Positions 1-8,700 of a DNA stretch of 41,507 bases are shown piece after piece. Every line of letters starts with the position of its first letter. Within the stretch, counting starts at the first letter, position 1. Origin of the DNA: Phycisphaeraceae bacterium. GTDB taxonomy: Bacteria; Planctomycetota; Phycisphaerae; Phycisphaerales; Phycisphaeraceae. A program made the translations under genes and the position numbers. The stretch covers positions 1-41,507 of the forward strand of contig JAVKCD010000010.1 of the NCBI GenBank assembly GCA_040222855.1, in the 5' to 3' direction. The notes under the pieces were generated by a model. It ran no database searches. It was not told the DNA's origin and saw only the letters and a list, made by a program, of their open reading frames with translations.

Positions 1-1
1 A

Positions 2-1399
2 AACGGCAAGTTCGGCCAGTTGATGGGGATTCCCGACGAGATGCTGGCGCCCGGGGCGGACAGCGTCCTTCCCGCCAGCATCGCGCAGCAGCGCGACGGC
101 ACCCTGGAACGGCGGATCGGCGACCGCTCGATCGAGATCCAGTTCAACCGCACCGACGATGGCGGCTATGTCCTGCTGGCGCATGACGTCACCCATCGCC
201 GGCAGACCGAGGAAGACCTGCGTGCGGCAAAGGACCGCGCGGAGACGGCGACCCAGGCGAAGAGCGCCTTCCTGGCGAACATGAGCCATGAGATCCGCAC
301 GCCGATGACGGCAATCCTTGGCTTTACAGCCTTGCTTGATGAGCCCGAGCTGAGCGCAGAGGAGCGCGGGGATGCTGTGACTACGATTCGGAGGAATGGG
401 GACCATCTGCTGGCTGTGATCAATGACATTCTCGATCTATCCAAGATCGAGGCGGGCAAGATGAACCTTGAGAAACTAGACATCAGTCCGGCGGAGGCGA
501 TTACTGATGTGCGTGATCTATTGGTGGGGTATGCGGCGAAGAAGGGGCTTGGGCTTGAGCTTGAGTTGGGTGATTTGCCGTCAACGATCCAGACGGACCC
601 GACTCGGCTGCGTCAGATTCTTGCCAATCTGGTGAGTAACGCGATCAAGTTCACCGAGACGGGGACCGTCACGATCGGTGCGGACTGGGAAGCGCACGAG
701 CAGGGCGTGTTGCGTGTGGCGGTGCGTGATACGGGTATCGGGATGTCTCAAGCTTACGTCGGGCGAATCTTCGAGGCCTTTTCACAGGCGGATGATTCGA
801 TGTCTCGACGTTTTGGTGGAACCGGGCTTGGGTTGAAGATCTCAAGCAGGCTGGCGGAGATGTTGGGCGGGAGGATTTCGGTTGAGTCGACGCCTGGGGT
901 TGGGAGCACCTTTACACTCAGCATCGAGACCGGTGTCGTGAATGCTGGCGAGCGGAAAGCTACAGAGGTCACTGCGCGGCAGGATGAGTTGTCGGGTTGT
1001 CCTTTGGAAGGTGTGCGTATTCTGCTGGCTGAGGATGGTCTCGATAATCAGCGGCTGATCACATTCCATTTGCATAAGGCGGGGGCCGAGGTCACGGTGA
1101 CGAACAATGGTGTTGAGGTCCTGCAGGCGTGGGACGCTGATCCCGGGGGCCATGAACTGATACTTCTTGATATGCAGATGCCTGAGATTGACGGTTATCA
1201 GGCGGCGTGGTCGCTGCGCCATCGTGGGTGGCGTGGTCCGATTCTTGCTTTGACAGCTCACGCGATGGCTGAGGATCGTGATCGTTGTCTGGCTGCGGGA
1301 TGCTCGGACTATGGGAGCAAGCCGATCGACCGTGATGACTTAATTCGTATGTGCCTCAATGGGCTTGAGCAAGATCAGGAGCAGAGGACCGCTGCTTGA
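2..1399 (+). CDS. Hybrid sensor histidine kinase/response regulator, 5' partial
   Basis: The frame is open from base 2, so the gene starts upstream of the window and the TTG at base 20 is not a real start. The visible part begins in what looks like the end of a PAS sensor domain (GGYVLLAHDVTHRR). A HisKA dimerisation domain follows, with phospho-accepting His about 90 residues from base 20 (FLANMSHEIRTPM). Next is a HATPase_c domain with N box (NLVSNAIKF), DTGIGM and GGTGLGL motifs, then a C-terminal receiver domain with acidic pocket (LLAED), phospho-accepting Asp in LLDMQMPEIDGY, Thr in LALTAHA and Lys in GSKP. It would autophosphorylate and pass the phosphate to its own receiver. No HPt domain or DNA-binding output is visible, so the partner and signal are unknown. 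Its stop lies 5 bases from the stop of the convergent downstream gene. Confidence 0.93.
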   Translation, partial: NGKFGQLMGIPDEMLAPGADSVLPASIAQQRDGTLERRIGDRSIEIQFNRTDDGGYVLLAHDVTHRRQTEEDLRAAKDRAETATQAKSAFLANMSHEIRTPMTAILGFTALLDEPELSAEERGDAVTTIRRNGDHLLAVINDILDLSKIEAGKMNLEKLDISPAEAITDVRDLLVGYAAKKGLGLELELGDLPSTIQTDPTRLRQILANLVSNAIKFTETGTVTIGADWEAHEQGVLRVAVRDTGIGMSQAYVGRIFEAFSQADDSMSRRFGGTGLGLKISSRLAEMLGGRISVESTPGVGSTFTLSIETGVVNAGERKATEVTARQDELSGCPLEGVRILLAEDGLDNQRLITFHLHKAGAEVTVTNNGVEVLQAWDADPGGHELILLDMQMPEIDGYQAAWSLRHRGWRGPILALTAHAMAEDRDRCLAAGCSDYGSKPIDRDDLIRMCLNGLEQDQEQRTAA

Positions 1400-1404
1400 G
1401 TAGC

Positions 1405-3114
1405 TCAGGTGTTGGTGGTGACTCGTTGTTCCTCAAGGTAGCGATGGACGAGGGCGATGGCCATAGAGCCTTCACCCACGGCGGTGGCGACTCTCTTGAC
1501 GGACCCGCTTCGGACGTCGCCGACGGCGAAGATGCCGGGTCGGGTGGTTTCGAGGTAATCGGAATCACGTTCGGGTGCCCGACCGTTTTGTAACCAGTGC
1601 TCTTGGCGTGCCGGGTGGTCGACCGCTTCGCGTCCGGTGACGATGAAGCCCTTGCCGTCCAGGGCGCAGCAGCCGTCGAGCCACTGAGTCTGGGGATCGG
1701 CTCCGATCATGGCGAAGAGGGCGGCGCAGTCGATGGACCTGGTCTTGTTCTTGCTGGTCAGCTCGATCTGTTCCAGGTGATCGTTGCCACGCAGAGCGGT
1801 GAGTTGTGCGTCGGTGATCAGCTCGATGTTGGGCTCTCGCGTGATGCGTTGGATGAGGTAGTTGGACATCGTGGCGGAGAGGCTGCTTCTGCGGATCACG
1901 ATGGAGACTTTTGATGCGTGTTGGCTAAGGAAGATGGCGGCCTGACCTGCAGAGTTCCCGCCACCGACCACCACAACAGGCTGTTGTCGGCAGTGGATGG
2001 CTTCGAGGTGTCCAGCCGCGTAGTAGAGACCGACGCCCTCGAATCTGGAGCAATCGTCGAGGCCGAGAGTGCGGTACCTGGCCCCCATGGCGAGGATCAC
2101 GGCTCGCGCACGGACCTTGGTGTTGTCATCAAGCGTGATGGTCTTGTAAGCGCCTCGGCAATCGATGTCTTCGACATGGACGGGGCTGCAGAGCGTGGCA
2201 CCGAACTTGCGGGCCTGGAGGACGGCTTCGCGGGCGAGGTCGCGCCCGCTGATGCCCGTGGTGAAGCCGAGGTAGTTCTCGATCTTACTCGAGGTGCCAG
2301 CCTGCCCGCCTGGGGCCGTGCCGTCGATGACGACGGTGTTGAGGCCTTCGCTGGAACCGTAGACGGCGGCGGCGAGTCCACCTGGTCCTGCGCCGATGAC
2401 AGCCAGATCGTAGATATCGTCGCTTAGTTCAGGTAGCAATCCCATGCAGCGGGCGATGGCGCGGATGTCGGGATTTCTGTAGACCGTTCCTTCACGGACG
2501 AGGACGGGAAACTCGCGTGGGCCTACCCCGAACTGATCGACCAGGAGCTTGGCATCGTCGTTGGTCTCGGGGTCCTGCCAGTTGAATGGGATCTGGTTTC
2601 TGCCCAGGAACTCACGGAGTGTGTAGGTGCCGGGGCATGAGCCGGGTCCGAGGATCTGGATTTGCCCGTAGCCCTGGCCTTCGAGCCAGTCGCGTCGAGC
2701 CATGAAAGTGCGGAGGACCAGGTCGCCAGCTTCGCTGTTGTCGCGGACGAGCTCGCGGAGTTGTTCGATGCTGAGTTGGAGGACGCGGGTGGGTTCGATC
2801 GCGCGACATTCCGCGACGGTGGGTTCGCCTGTGAACATCGACAGGTCGCCGATGAACATGCCTTTGGTCACGGAGGAGAAGTAGGTCTCGCGATCGGACT
2901 GATTGCGGTCGAAGAAAACGACGCGTCCTGATTCGAGGACGTAGAAGGGGGCGTTGCGCATGCCCTGAGCGAAGATCATCTCACCACCATCAAAGCAGGT
3001 GCAGGTGGCACGCTCAGCGATGACTTTGAGCAGGTGATCGGGGAGGACTGGGAAGATGCTCTGGTCCGCCGCATCGGCCATTCGCTCAGCGGGTCGCCAG
3101 GTCGACGTGATCAT
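1405..3114 (-). CDS. Cyclic-nucleotide-binding domain / thioredoxin-reductase-like FAD oxidoreductase
   Basis: 569 residues in three parts. Residues about 20-140 resemble a cNMP-binding (CAP effector) fold (FYVLESGRVVFFDR, GDLSMFTGEPTVAECRA). Residues about 150-225 look like a thioredoxin/glutaredoxin-type fold. Residues about 235-569 are a TrxB-like flavoprotein with a dinucleotide site (VIGAGPGGLAAAVYG), a GGQAGTSSKIENYLGF segment, an NADPH motif (VVVGGGNSAGQAA) and the C-terminal FAD motif (GIFAVGDVRSGSVKR). The CxxC redox pair that true thioredoxin reductases carry just before the NADPH domain is absent; the equivalent region reads GVGLYYAAGHLEA. It is therefore more likely another NAD(P)H-dependent flavin oxidoreductase, possibly gated by a cyclic nucleotide. 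ATG at 3114 has a weak GAGG upstream; an alternative start is Met12 at 3081. Cytoplasmic, no signal peptide. Confidence 0.87.
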   Translation of the reverse strand: MITSTWRPAERMADAADQSIFPVLPDHLLKVIAERATCTCFDGGEMIFAQGMRNAPFYVLESGRVVFFDRNQSDRETYFSSVTKGMFIGDLSMFTGEPTVAECRAIEPTRVLQLSIEQLRELVRDNSEAGDLVLRTFMARRDWLEGQGYGQIQILGPGSCPGTYTLREFLGRNQIPFNWQDPETNDDAKLLVDQFGVGPREFPVLVREGTVYRNPDIRAIARCMGLLPELSDDIYDLAVIGAGPGGLAAAVYGSSEGLNTVVIDGTAPGGQAGTSSKIENYLGFTTGISGRDLAREAVLQARKFGATLCSPVHVEDIDCRGAYKTITLDDNTKVRARAVILAMGARYRTLGLDDCSRFEGVGLYYAAGHLEAIHCRQQPVVVVGGGNSAGQAAIFLSQHASKVSIVIRRSSLSATMSNYLIQRITREPNIELITDAQLTALRGNDHLEQIELTSKNKTRSIDCAALFAMIGADPQTQWLDGCCALDGKGFIVTGREAVDHPARQEHWLQNGRAPERDSDYLETTRPGIFAVGDVRSGSVKRVATAVGEGSMAIALVHRYLEEQRVTTNT

Positions 3115-3269
3115 GATGAGGTGCCCTCGTAGCGTCTTACCTGTGATAGTTGGAGTCGATCATAGTCATGGGCATTCCGGAACGGCAGCGCCTGAGGGTT
3201 GGTCGAGTCCACTGCTGAGACTTGTGCTCATTCGGACCTAGGCATCATTATAACAGTGTTACATGCGGG
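3115..3269. other. Intergenic region with an 11-bp dyad
   Basis: Short non-coding stretch between two minus-strand genes. It holds the perfect dyad TAACA-G-TGTTA at 3251-3261, about 140 bases upstream of the flavoprotein start and just 3' of the PEP-CTERM gene. It could be an operator or chance. No T-tract that would mark a terminator follows it. Confidence 0.3.
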
Positions 3270-3965
3270 TTAGGCCGGTCTGCGTCGGGTGATCAGGCAT
3301 CCGATACCAAGAAGCAGGGCGGCTGAGGCAGGCTCCGGTGCCTCGAACATGATGCCGGCTGCCCTCATTGAGACAAATGTGTTTTGGCTGGAGGTTTGAA
3401 CCAGCTTGTAGGTGACGCCTTGTGTTAATGCGACCTCGCCGAGGAGCAGCCATTGGTTGCCGAAACCTGAGTTCGGGGCGTTGGATGGGTTGTTCTGATT
3501 GATAGCGGCCACGATGATCGAGGAACTGTCTGAGCCGTTGAGGGTGTAGGTGGTGGGGATGGCGGAGACGCCTGTCGTGAAGGGCCATGTGGCGTAGATT
3601 CTGTAGTTACCTGTGACCCCGCCTGCGATTCCCCGGAAGGCGTCGGTTGCGTTGATGGGGGTTGCGGGCGCGGGCGAGAAGTTATCGGCGTCGATCCCGG
3701 GTGTGTAGCGAAATACATAGGTATCAGGCTCGTTGACGGCGTTGCCTCCGAAAATCGAGTTACCGCCGGTCAATCCGGGGACGCCCAGGGCTGCGCTGCT
3801 GGTGCTGGCGGTGGTGGTGTCGCCGGCGAAGGCGAAGTTGGGATGGTAAGTCACGGCGGCGTCGTCAGCGCCATCGGTATCGACCTCGATGATGAAGGCG
3901 GCTTGCGTGTTGGCGGCGGCTGCGGCCATGAACAGACCGATCACGAATGCGTTGATTCTCTTCAT
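3270..3965 (-). CDS. Secreted PEP-CTERM protein of unknown function
   Basis: The start is placed at ATG 3965 (MKRINAFVIG), not the upstream in-frame codon at 4007, because GAGGAG lies a few bases before it and the first 22 residues form a signal peptide ending ANTQAA. The mature part (about 190 residues) is rich in Asn, Thr, Ser and Gly and predicted extracellular. I recognise no catalytic motif; the pattern of beta-rich text ending in a GEVALTQGVTYKL-like strand suggests a small beta-sandwich, as in carbohydrate-binding or golvesin-like domains. The tail APEPASAALLLGIGCLITRR is a PEP-CTERM sorting signal (Pro-Glu-Pro, membrane span, Arg cluster), implying exosortase-type processing at the envelope. 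It stands alone between non-coding stretches. Confidence 0.8.
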   Translation of the reverse strand: MKRINAFVIGLFMAAAAANTQAAFIIEVDTDGADDAAVTYHPNFAFAGDTTTASTSSAALGVPGLTGGNSIFGGNAVNEPDTYVFRYTPGIDADNFSPAPATPINATDAFRGIAGGVTGNYRIYATWPFTTGVSAIPTTYTLNGSDSSSIIVAAINQNNPSNAPNSGFGNQWLLLGEVALTQGVTYKLVQTSSQNTFVSMRAAGIMFEAPEPASAALLLGIGCLITRRRPA

Positions 3966-4467
3966 CGCGTTCTCCTCTCGGGTTGTGTCCGGGTATCTGC
4001 CCGTCACCTATAGGATGCGGTGTTTCGGGCCAACCGCAAGAGAAAGGTGTTTGTGTTGCTTGGTGCGTTCGCCATTTTGCCGCATGGAGGGCGGGGGAGG
4101 CTCGAGTGATTGCTTGGCGGAGGGATGAGAAGGTTGCGTCGGCGTGCGCATGGCCGGTTTTGTGCGGATGTCGGGTTCTGAGGGGTTGTTTTGAGCTTAG
4201 CTGATGGTGTGGGGTCTGTTTTCAGTGTTTGAGGTGGGGTTGTGGTGGTTTTGGCAAGGGGTGGGTTGTGCGCACGATGGTTTTAACAGGGTGATTTTCG
4301 GCGTGGATGGGGTGGTTTGAGGGGTGGGGTCGTCCATCAAACGTGGTTGATGGACCCCTGAATGCGGGTGTTTGTGCGCGCGGGTAGGGTTGTGGTTTTG
4401 GTCGGGATCAAGTTGACGAAGAATCATCTAAGTCGATCAGTCACTGGTGATAGATAAAGAACCGGTC
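3966..4467. other. Non-coding stretch, G/T-rich on the plus strand
   Basis: About 500 bases without a supportable gene; open frames here have low-complexity composition. It holds the upstream region of the PEP-CTERM gene (3966 onward) and a hairpin at 4332-4355. Bases about 4200-4400 are strongly G/T-biased on the plus strand. I see no RNA gene. Confidence 0.5.
4332..4355 (-). terminator. 9-bp hairpin downstream of the dehydrogenase/dockerin pseudogene
   Basis: Arms GTCCATCAA (4332-4340) and TTGATGGAC (4347-4355) pair perfectly around a 6-base loop. It lies about 110 bases 3' of the pseudogene and of the upstream kinase operon. No U-tract follows on the minus strand, so a terminator role is a guess. 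Confidence 0.3.
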
Positions 4468-5118
4468 TCAGGGTGGGTGGTGTATTTTGAGACATGTTAG
4501 AAGTGCGAGGAGGCACACCGAACTGGCCAGTGCCGAGATCGGCGCTGAAGAGGTGCCGAAGTTGGTGGCCAGTAGTGAGAGGTCGATGAGATCGACATGA
4601 AGATCATGGTTGATGTCGGAGGGCTTCGTTCGTGCTTTCGTGGCTGCGTGCATGCCGACGGGCAGGGGTTCAACCATCGCGCCTTCGGCCATCGAGATGT
4701 AGTCGGGAAGTCGGAAGGTGAAGGTTGCCGGGTGGATAACCTCGGGTCGGAGGATACCGTGAATGGGTGGCGTGGCCCAGAATCTGACTGCGGGGTCGAG
4801 TTGTAGATGCCGAGGCGTGAGGCTTTGTGGTTCGGGTTGGGGATGCCCGGCTCCATGCAAACGCGGTGACCCTCGGCAAGTTTTGTGACCTGGTCGCCCA
4901 CCTCGATGACGGTTGCGGATGCCTCGTGGCGAGGATCATCGGTGCATTGACAATGAAGGGGCCGATTCGGCCGTGCTGGTAGTAGTGGACATCGGACCCG
5001 CAGACGCCGACGGTGTGGATGCGGATTCTGACATCGTGCTGACCGAGGCGTTGTCGTCGGGGAGGTCAATATTGCGGAGGTTGAGTTGCCGATCTGGCTC
5101 TTGGACGAGTGCTTTCAT
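4468..5118 (-). pseudogene. Broken sorbitol/xylitol dehydrogenase (zinc MDR family) joined to a dockerin/membrane tail
   Basis: Read across three frames, the strand encodes the first ~150 residues of a zinc-dependent polyol dehydrogenase. It starts [16 protein letters not shown] at 5118, then has [19 protein letters not shown] (zinc-ligand Cys region), [37 protein letters not shown] and [19 protein letters not shown]. Single-base deletions are needed near 5038, 4929 and 4801 to keep the frame. At about 4615, just before the nucleotide-binding half should begin, the reading continues in frame into a dockerin EF-hand ([21 protein letters not shown]) and a hydrophobic C-terminus. The catalytic and NAD domains are missing. 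This is a decayed gene whose 3' part was replaced by the tail of an unrelated secreted protein. It follows the FGGY kinase on the same strand, consistent with a former pentose/polyol operon. Confidence 0.88.
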
Positions 5119-5166
5119 GGCCTAGAAAATCCTAGGGTGTTGTTCCAGCGGTCGTCTGTGAGGTGT

Positions 5167-6798
5167 TCAAAGGGTCGGGTTCATGATCTGTCGAACAGCG
5201 TGCTGGAGTTCGTGGAGTTTGTGGAAGACCTGATATTTTGCTTGATAAAAGGCTTGGGTTTCGAGATTCGGGTTGATGGTGGTGCCTGGCTGGGTCATCT
5301 TATTCATGGCTTCATGGACTGACGGGTAAGTGCCAGCGGCGACGGATCCGAGGATGGCTGAACCGAGGAGGACGGCTTCGGGTTCTGCCGGGAGTTCGAG
5401 TCGGCACCCGGTGGCATTGGCGTGTTGCTGGAGGAAGACGGGGTTTTTTGTTCCGCCGCCGCAGACGCGGAGGGTGTTGATTGCGTAGCCAGCTTGATTA
5501 AGTCGGTCGATGATGTGGCGGGTGCCGAGGGCGACGGCTTGGAGGGTAGCGAGGTACAGGGTGGCGAGTTGGTCGATGTCCTGTTCCAAGCGTAATCCGG
5601 TGATGATGCCACGGAGGGTTGGATCGGCGTGGGGTGAGCGGTTGCCGTGGAAGTCGGGGTCGACGTGGAGGTCGCGGGTGAGAAAGTCGATGGGTTGATC
5701 TGCGGCGATTTCGGTGAGACGGTTGTTGAGGAAGGCGTAGACCGATTGGTTTTTCTGGTCTGCGCGTTGCTGGGCTTGAGCGGAGGCGGCGTGACCGAAG
5801 ACGATGCGGTCGATCAGGGCTCCGGTTGCAGACTGCCCGCCTTCGTTGAGCCACATCTGCGGGATCATCGCGCTGTAGTACGGCCCCCAGATGCCTTCGA
5901 CGAAGCGAGGTTGGTCGGAGATGGCCATGTGGCAGGATGAGGTTCCGCCGATGAGAGCGAGTTGCTGGTTGAGCGAGGTATCCCCGCCAAGGAGTCCGAT
6001 ACCGCCGGCGTGTGCGTCGATCACAGAGACGGAGACGGCGGTGTTGGGTTCCAGTCCGAGGTCTTGAGCGGCTTGTTGTGTCAGCCCATCGGCGAGGGGC
6101 TGCCCCATGGGTTCGACGTGGGTGCCGATGCGTGCGTGGTTGTTGTCGGTGAGGTCGTGGAGACCGATTTGCTGGAGGAAGTCGCGTTGCCAGCCGATGC
6201 CGTTTTCGAGGGCTTTGTGCCCGAGGTAGGTCCACTTGCAGACGGTGGTACAGAGAGAGCGAGTGGTTGATCCGGTGCAGCGCCAGGTGAGGTAGTCGGG
6301 CAGGTCGAAGAAGTAGGCGGCTGATGCCCAGGCTTTGGGCATATTCTGTTTGAGCCAGAGGAGCTTGGGCATCTGCATCTCGGGAGAGACTCGCCCGCCG
6401 ACGTATTGGAGGACTTCATGGCCGGTGCTGTTGATGAAATCGGCTTGTGGGGTGGCGCGATGGTCCATCCAGACGATGACATCCTGCTGGGGATCGGCAT
6501 CGGGGTCGATGGAGACAGGGTTTCGGGCGTGATCCACGACGGCGAGTGAGCAGGTGGCGTCGATGCCGATTCCGCGGACGGTACCTGGCTTGATGGATGC
6601 CTCCACAACGGCCTTTTTTGTAGCCATGCAGACGGCGGACCAGATGTTGACGGTGGACTGCTGGACGAAGTCCTGCTGGGGTCGCCAGGTCTTGATGTCG
6701 TTGACCGCCATGCCGAGGCGTTGTCCGTGGGCGTCGAATACGGCGGCTCTTGCGCTACCGGTGCCTACGTCGATGCCGATGAAGTGGTGGTCGTTCAT
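5167..6798 (-). CDS. FGGY-family carbohydrate kinase, likely D-ribulokinase type
   Basis: 543 residues, the usual length for FGGY pentulose kinases. The N-terminal ATPase lobe starts with the phosphate-1 motif GIDVGTGSARAAVFD (residues 8-22). A VWMDHRA segment and SPEMQMPKLLWLK follow, as in the ribulokinase/YDR109C-like branch. The C-terminal lobe carries LRVCGGGTKNPVFLQQHAN (adenosine-binding GGGxxN). It would transfer the gamma phosphate of ATP to a ketopentose or related ketose, D-ribulose being the likeliest, in the cytoplasm. The start ATG 6798 lies 35 bases after the stop of the isomerase-like gene upstream, so both probably share a transcript. The pseudogenised polyol dehydrogenase follows. 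Substrate is inferred from branch resemblance only; L-ribulose, xylulose or fuculose are alternatives. Confidence 0.88.
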   Translation of the reverse strand: MNDHHFIGIDVGTGSARAAVFDAHGQRLGMAVNDIKTWRPQQDFVQQSTVNIWSAVCMATKKAVVEASIKPGTVRGIGIDATCSLAVVDHARNPVSIDPDADPQQDVIVWMDHRATPQADFINSTGHEVLQYVGGRVSPEMQMPKLLWLKQNMPKAWASAAYFFDLPDYLTWRCTGSTTRSLCTTVCKWTYLGHKALENGIGWQRDFLQQIGLHDLTDNNHARIGTHVEPMGQPLADGLTQQAAQDLGLEPNTAVSVSVIDAHAGGIGLLGGDTSLNQQLALIGGTSSCHMAISDQPRFVEGIWGPYYSAMIPQMWLNEGGQSATGALIDRIVFGHAASAQAQQRADQKNQSVYAFLNNRLTEIAADQPIDFLTRDLHVDPDFHGNRSPHADPTLRGIITGLRLEQDIDQLATLYLATLQAVALGTRHIIDRLNQAGYAINTLRVCGGGTKNPVFLQQHANATGCRLELPAEPEAVLLGSAILGSVAAGTYPSVHEAMNKMTQPGTTINPNLETQAFYQAKYQVFHKLHELQHAVRQIMNPTL

Positions 6799-6833
6799 GG
6801 TGATGCTCTAGCGGGTGAAACTTCTATGCGGGA

Positions 6834-8522
6834 TCAGAGTTGAGCGAGAGCTTGCATCAATGGGGTGTCGTTGTGATCGGTTCCGCACAGGTGCACCCTG
6901 ATTCCCATGTGGTGGGCCATGGCGGCTTTGGCGGCTGCGGCACGATTGGCTGTATCGGCGTCGTCGGCGTAGACCAGTTGGATGTGATTGGCCTGGTGGC
7001 GTGCCATCATTTGGTCGCGTGTGACACCGTAGGTCACGGCGTGCATGATCGGCCACTGAGGCGTTGTGCTGTCCCAGCGACGCTGGGTCTCGGTCATCGG
7101 CAGGTCAACGGCCTTGCTGCGTCCCAGGTCCATGTGGAGGGTATTGTGCTGGATGTAGATGCGTGACCAGACGCACTCGCCGGCTTTGGAGACGCCTTTG
7201 ATGGTTCCTCCGCCCAGGCGGAAGTACATGGGGGGCTGTCGTTCGCTGGTAGCGTCGGCCCAGCCGTTGGCGAAGTGAGAGGGTGGGACGCTGCCGGAGA
7301 TCTCGAAGACCCATACGTACTCTTCGGTGGTCCCGCTGCGGTCGGGGTCACCCCAGCGCAGGTCGTGGAGGGTGTTGTCGGGCAGCATGCCCATAGCGGT
7401 CCAGACACGGTGAGTGATCAGGCCATCGAGTCCGGCGCACTCATCGACTTCGTTGAAATGAGTCATGGCCTGACCTTCGCAGATGATGCGGCCATCGTCA
7501 GCGTGGACGGGTGGACGGTGGGTGCAGTTAAGGGTGCCTTCGACCAAGTCGCTGGCGGGGGCGAGGTCTTTGAGGCCTTGCTGATACTGGATGCCGATGG
7601 CGTCGCAGCCGAAATTGTCGGCAAGTCGGACGGCGGCGATGTACATGCGGCACTGGTCGAGGATCTGGGCATCGGTGAGGTCTGTTTCTTCGTTCGTGCC
7701 TGTTTTGAATGTGATGCCAGCGTTGTCGTACCAGGTGCGGACGGTCTGAGCCTGATCATCGGGGACCTGAGTCATGGCGTAGTAGAGGGCGGATTGAGAG
7801 AGTCGTTCCTTGTAGACGCCCGTGGGGTTGAGTAAGTGGTCGGGGATAATGGCATTGAACATGCCCATGCATCCCTCGTCGAAAATTCCGAGGATGGCGG
7901 GTTTGTGCTGGAGTTGCTGAGCGAGAGCGTGACCGAGTTGACGTTCGGGTTCGGGGAGTTTCTGAGGGTTCAGGGGTGTGACGTGAGAGGTGTCGTGCTC
8001 GATGGTTGCGGTGTCACACCACTGCCTGAGTTTGTCGCGGAAGTCGGGATTGGTGAAGTCTTCACCCCACAGAAGGGTGTGAGCGCGGTTGGCTTTGGTG
8101 AGCGACCCGCGGAGGTTGAGCGCGCCGACGAGACCGGGCCAGGTGCCTGACCAGTTGGCGAGGATGAGGATGGGTCCGCGGTGCTGGAGCAGTCCAGCGA
8201 TCACATGGTGGCTGTATTGCCAGACGGCTTCTGCGACGACGAGCGGGGCGTCGGGATGGATGGTTGCGAAGACTTCACGCCCACGTTTCTGGCTGTCGAT
8301 GAAGCCATGGGGGCCTTCCGGTGATGAGACCTCAGCGTGGGCGCGGTGGAGGCTCCAGTCAAGGGAATCAAAAGCGTCGTGGGCGTCCTGTTCGAGTTGC
8401 TGCTGGGCGGCCCAGCAGGCGGCATTGGCCGAAGCGCGAAGGTCGCCGTTGGCGATGAGAACGGCGGTCTTGGGAGCGACGGGTGCGACAGCGTTGAGTT
8501 TGGGCAGGGCGTAGCGGCTCAT
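6834..8522 (-). CDS. L-fucose/D-arabinose isomerase-like protein
   Basis: About 562 residues from ATG 8522 (MSRYALPKLN); an in-frame TTG at 8567 would add 15 residues, and neither start has a clear ribosome site. The text resembles the fucose/arabinose isomerase superfamily: a first alpha/beta domain with VVAEAVWQYSHHVIAGLLQH and LILANWSGTWPGLVGALNL, then the conserved FDEGCMGMFNAIIPDHLLN block, IGIQYQQGLKDLAPASDL, and a C-terminal domain with DLRWGDP and HQANHIQLVYADD. Members bind Mn2+ and interconvert aldoses and ketoses (L-fucose/L-fuculose, D-arabinose/D-ribulose). Paired with the FGGY kinase downstream, the simplest reading is aldopentose or 6-deoxyhexose to ketose to ketose phosphate. 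An aldolase partner is not in this module. No signal peptide. Confidence 0.75.
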   Translation of the reverse strand: MSRYALPKLNAVAPVAPKTAVLIANGDLRASANAACWAAQQQLEQDAHDAFDSLDWSLHRAHAEVSSPEGPHGFIDSQKRGREVFATIHPDAPLVVAEAVWQYSHHVIAGLLQHRGPILILANWSGTWPGLVGALNLRGSLTKANRAHTLLWGEDFTNPDFRDKLRQWCDTATIEHDTSHVTPLNPQKLPEPERQLGHALAQQLQHKPAILGIFDEGCMGMFNAIIPDHLLNPTGVYKERLSQSALYYAMTQVPDDQAQTVRTWYDNAGITFKTGTNEETDLTDAQILDQCRMYIAAVRLADNFGCDAIGIQYQQGLKDLAPASDLVEGTLNCTHRPPVHADDGRIICEGQAMTHFNEVDECAGLDGLITHRVWTAMGMLPDNTLHDLRWGDPDRSGTTEEYVWVFEISGSVPPSHFANGWADATSERQPPMYFRLGGGTIKGVSKAGECVWSRIYIQHNTLHMDLGRSKAVDLPMTETQRRWDSTTPQWPIMHAVTYGVTRDQMMARHQANHIQLVYADDADTANRAAAAKAAMAHHMGIRVHLCGTDHNDTPLMQALAQL

Positions 8523-8582
8523 GATGGCTTGGCTGATCTTTCGTGGGGTGTGTTTCTGAACGCTCAAATGAATGAGCAGCCC

Positions 8583-8617
8583 CCGGTACTTGTGCCAGTG
8601 GTAACACTTACTACCGG
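8583..8617 (-). promoter_or_regulatory. Nested inverted repeats upstream of the isomerase-kinase operon
   Basis: CCGGTA (8583-8588) and TACCGG (8612-8617) form an outer dyad around two overlapping inner dyads, AGTG-GTAA-CACT (8597-8608) and GTAA-CAC-TTAC (8601-8611). The block lies 60-95 bases upstream of ATG 8522, where an operator or promoter would be expected. The layout is typical of LacI or GntR-type operators. The regulator is not identified. Confidence 0.4.
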
Positions 8618-8668
8618 CTGACTGCGCCTCTCCCCATCTTGATACCAGTCCCGATGCTAGCCTCGGCC

Positions 8669-8700
8669 ATCAATCGGCCGGGTTAACCCGGCCGATTGAT
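8669..8700. repeat. 32-bp perfect palindrome at the 3' end of the IS remnant
   Basis: Sixteen bases are followed directly by their exact reverse complement, with no loop, centred at 8684/8685 on GTTAAC. It spans the last codons and stop of the decayed transposase. It could be a transposon-end structure, a bidirectional terminator-like hairpin or a resolution target. Confidence 0.75.

Noticed and set aside
1918-2427. Plus-strand open frame of 169 codons
   Set aside because: It lies wholly antisense to the flavoprotein and has no family resemblance or ribosome site.
4468-5118. Programmed frameshifting in the dehydrogenase
   Set aside because: Three separate deletions plus loss of the whole nucleotide-binding half fit a pseudogene. 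No slippery sites are evident.
5498-6235. Minus-strand frame of 245 codons, Arg/His/Pro-rich
   Set aside because: It is an out-of-frame shadow of the FGGY kinase with composition typical of GC-rich antisense or offset frames.
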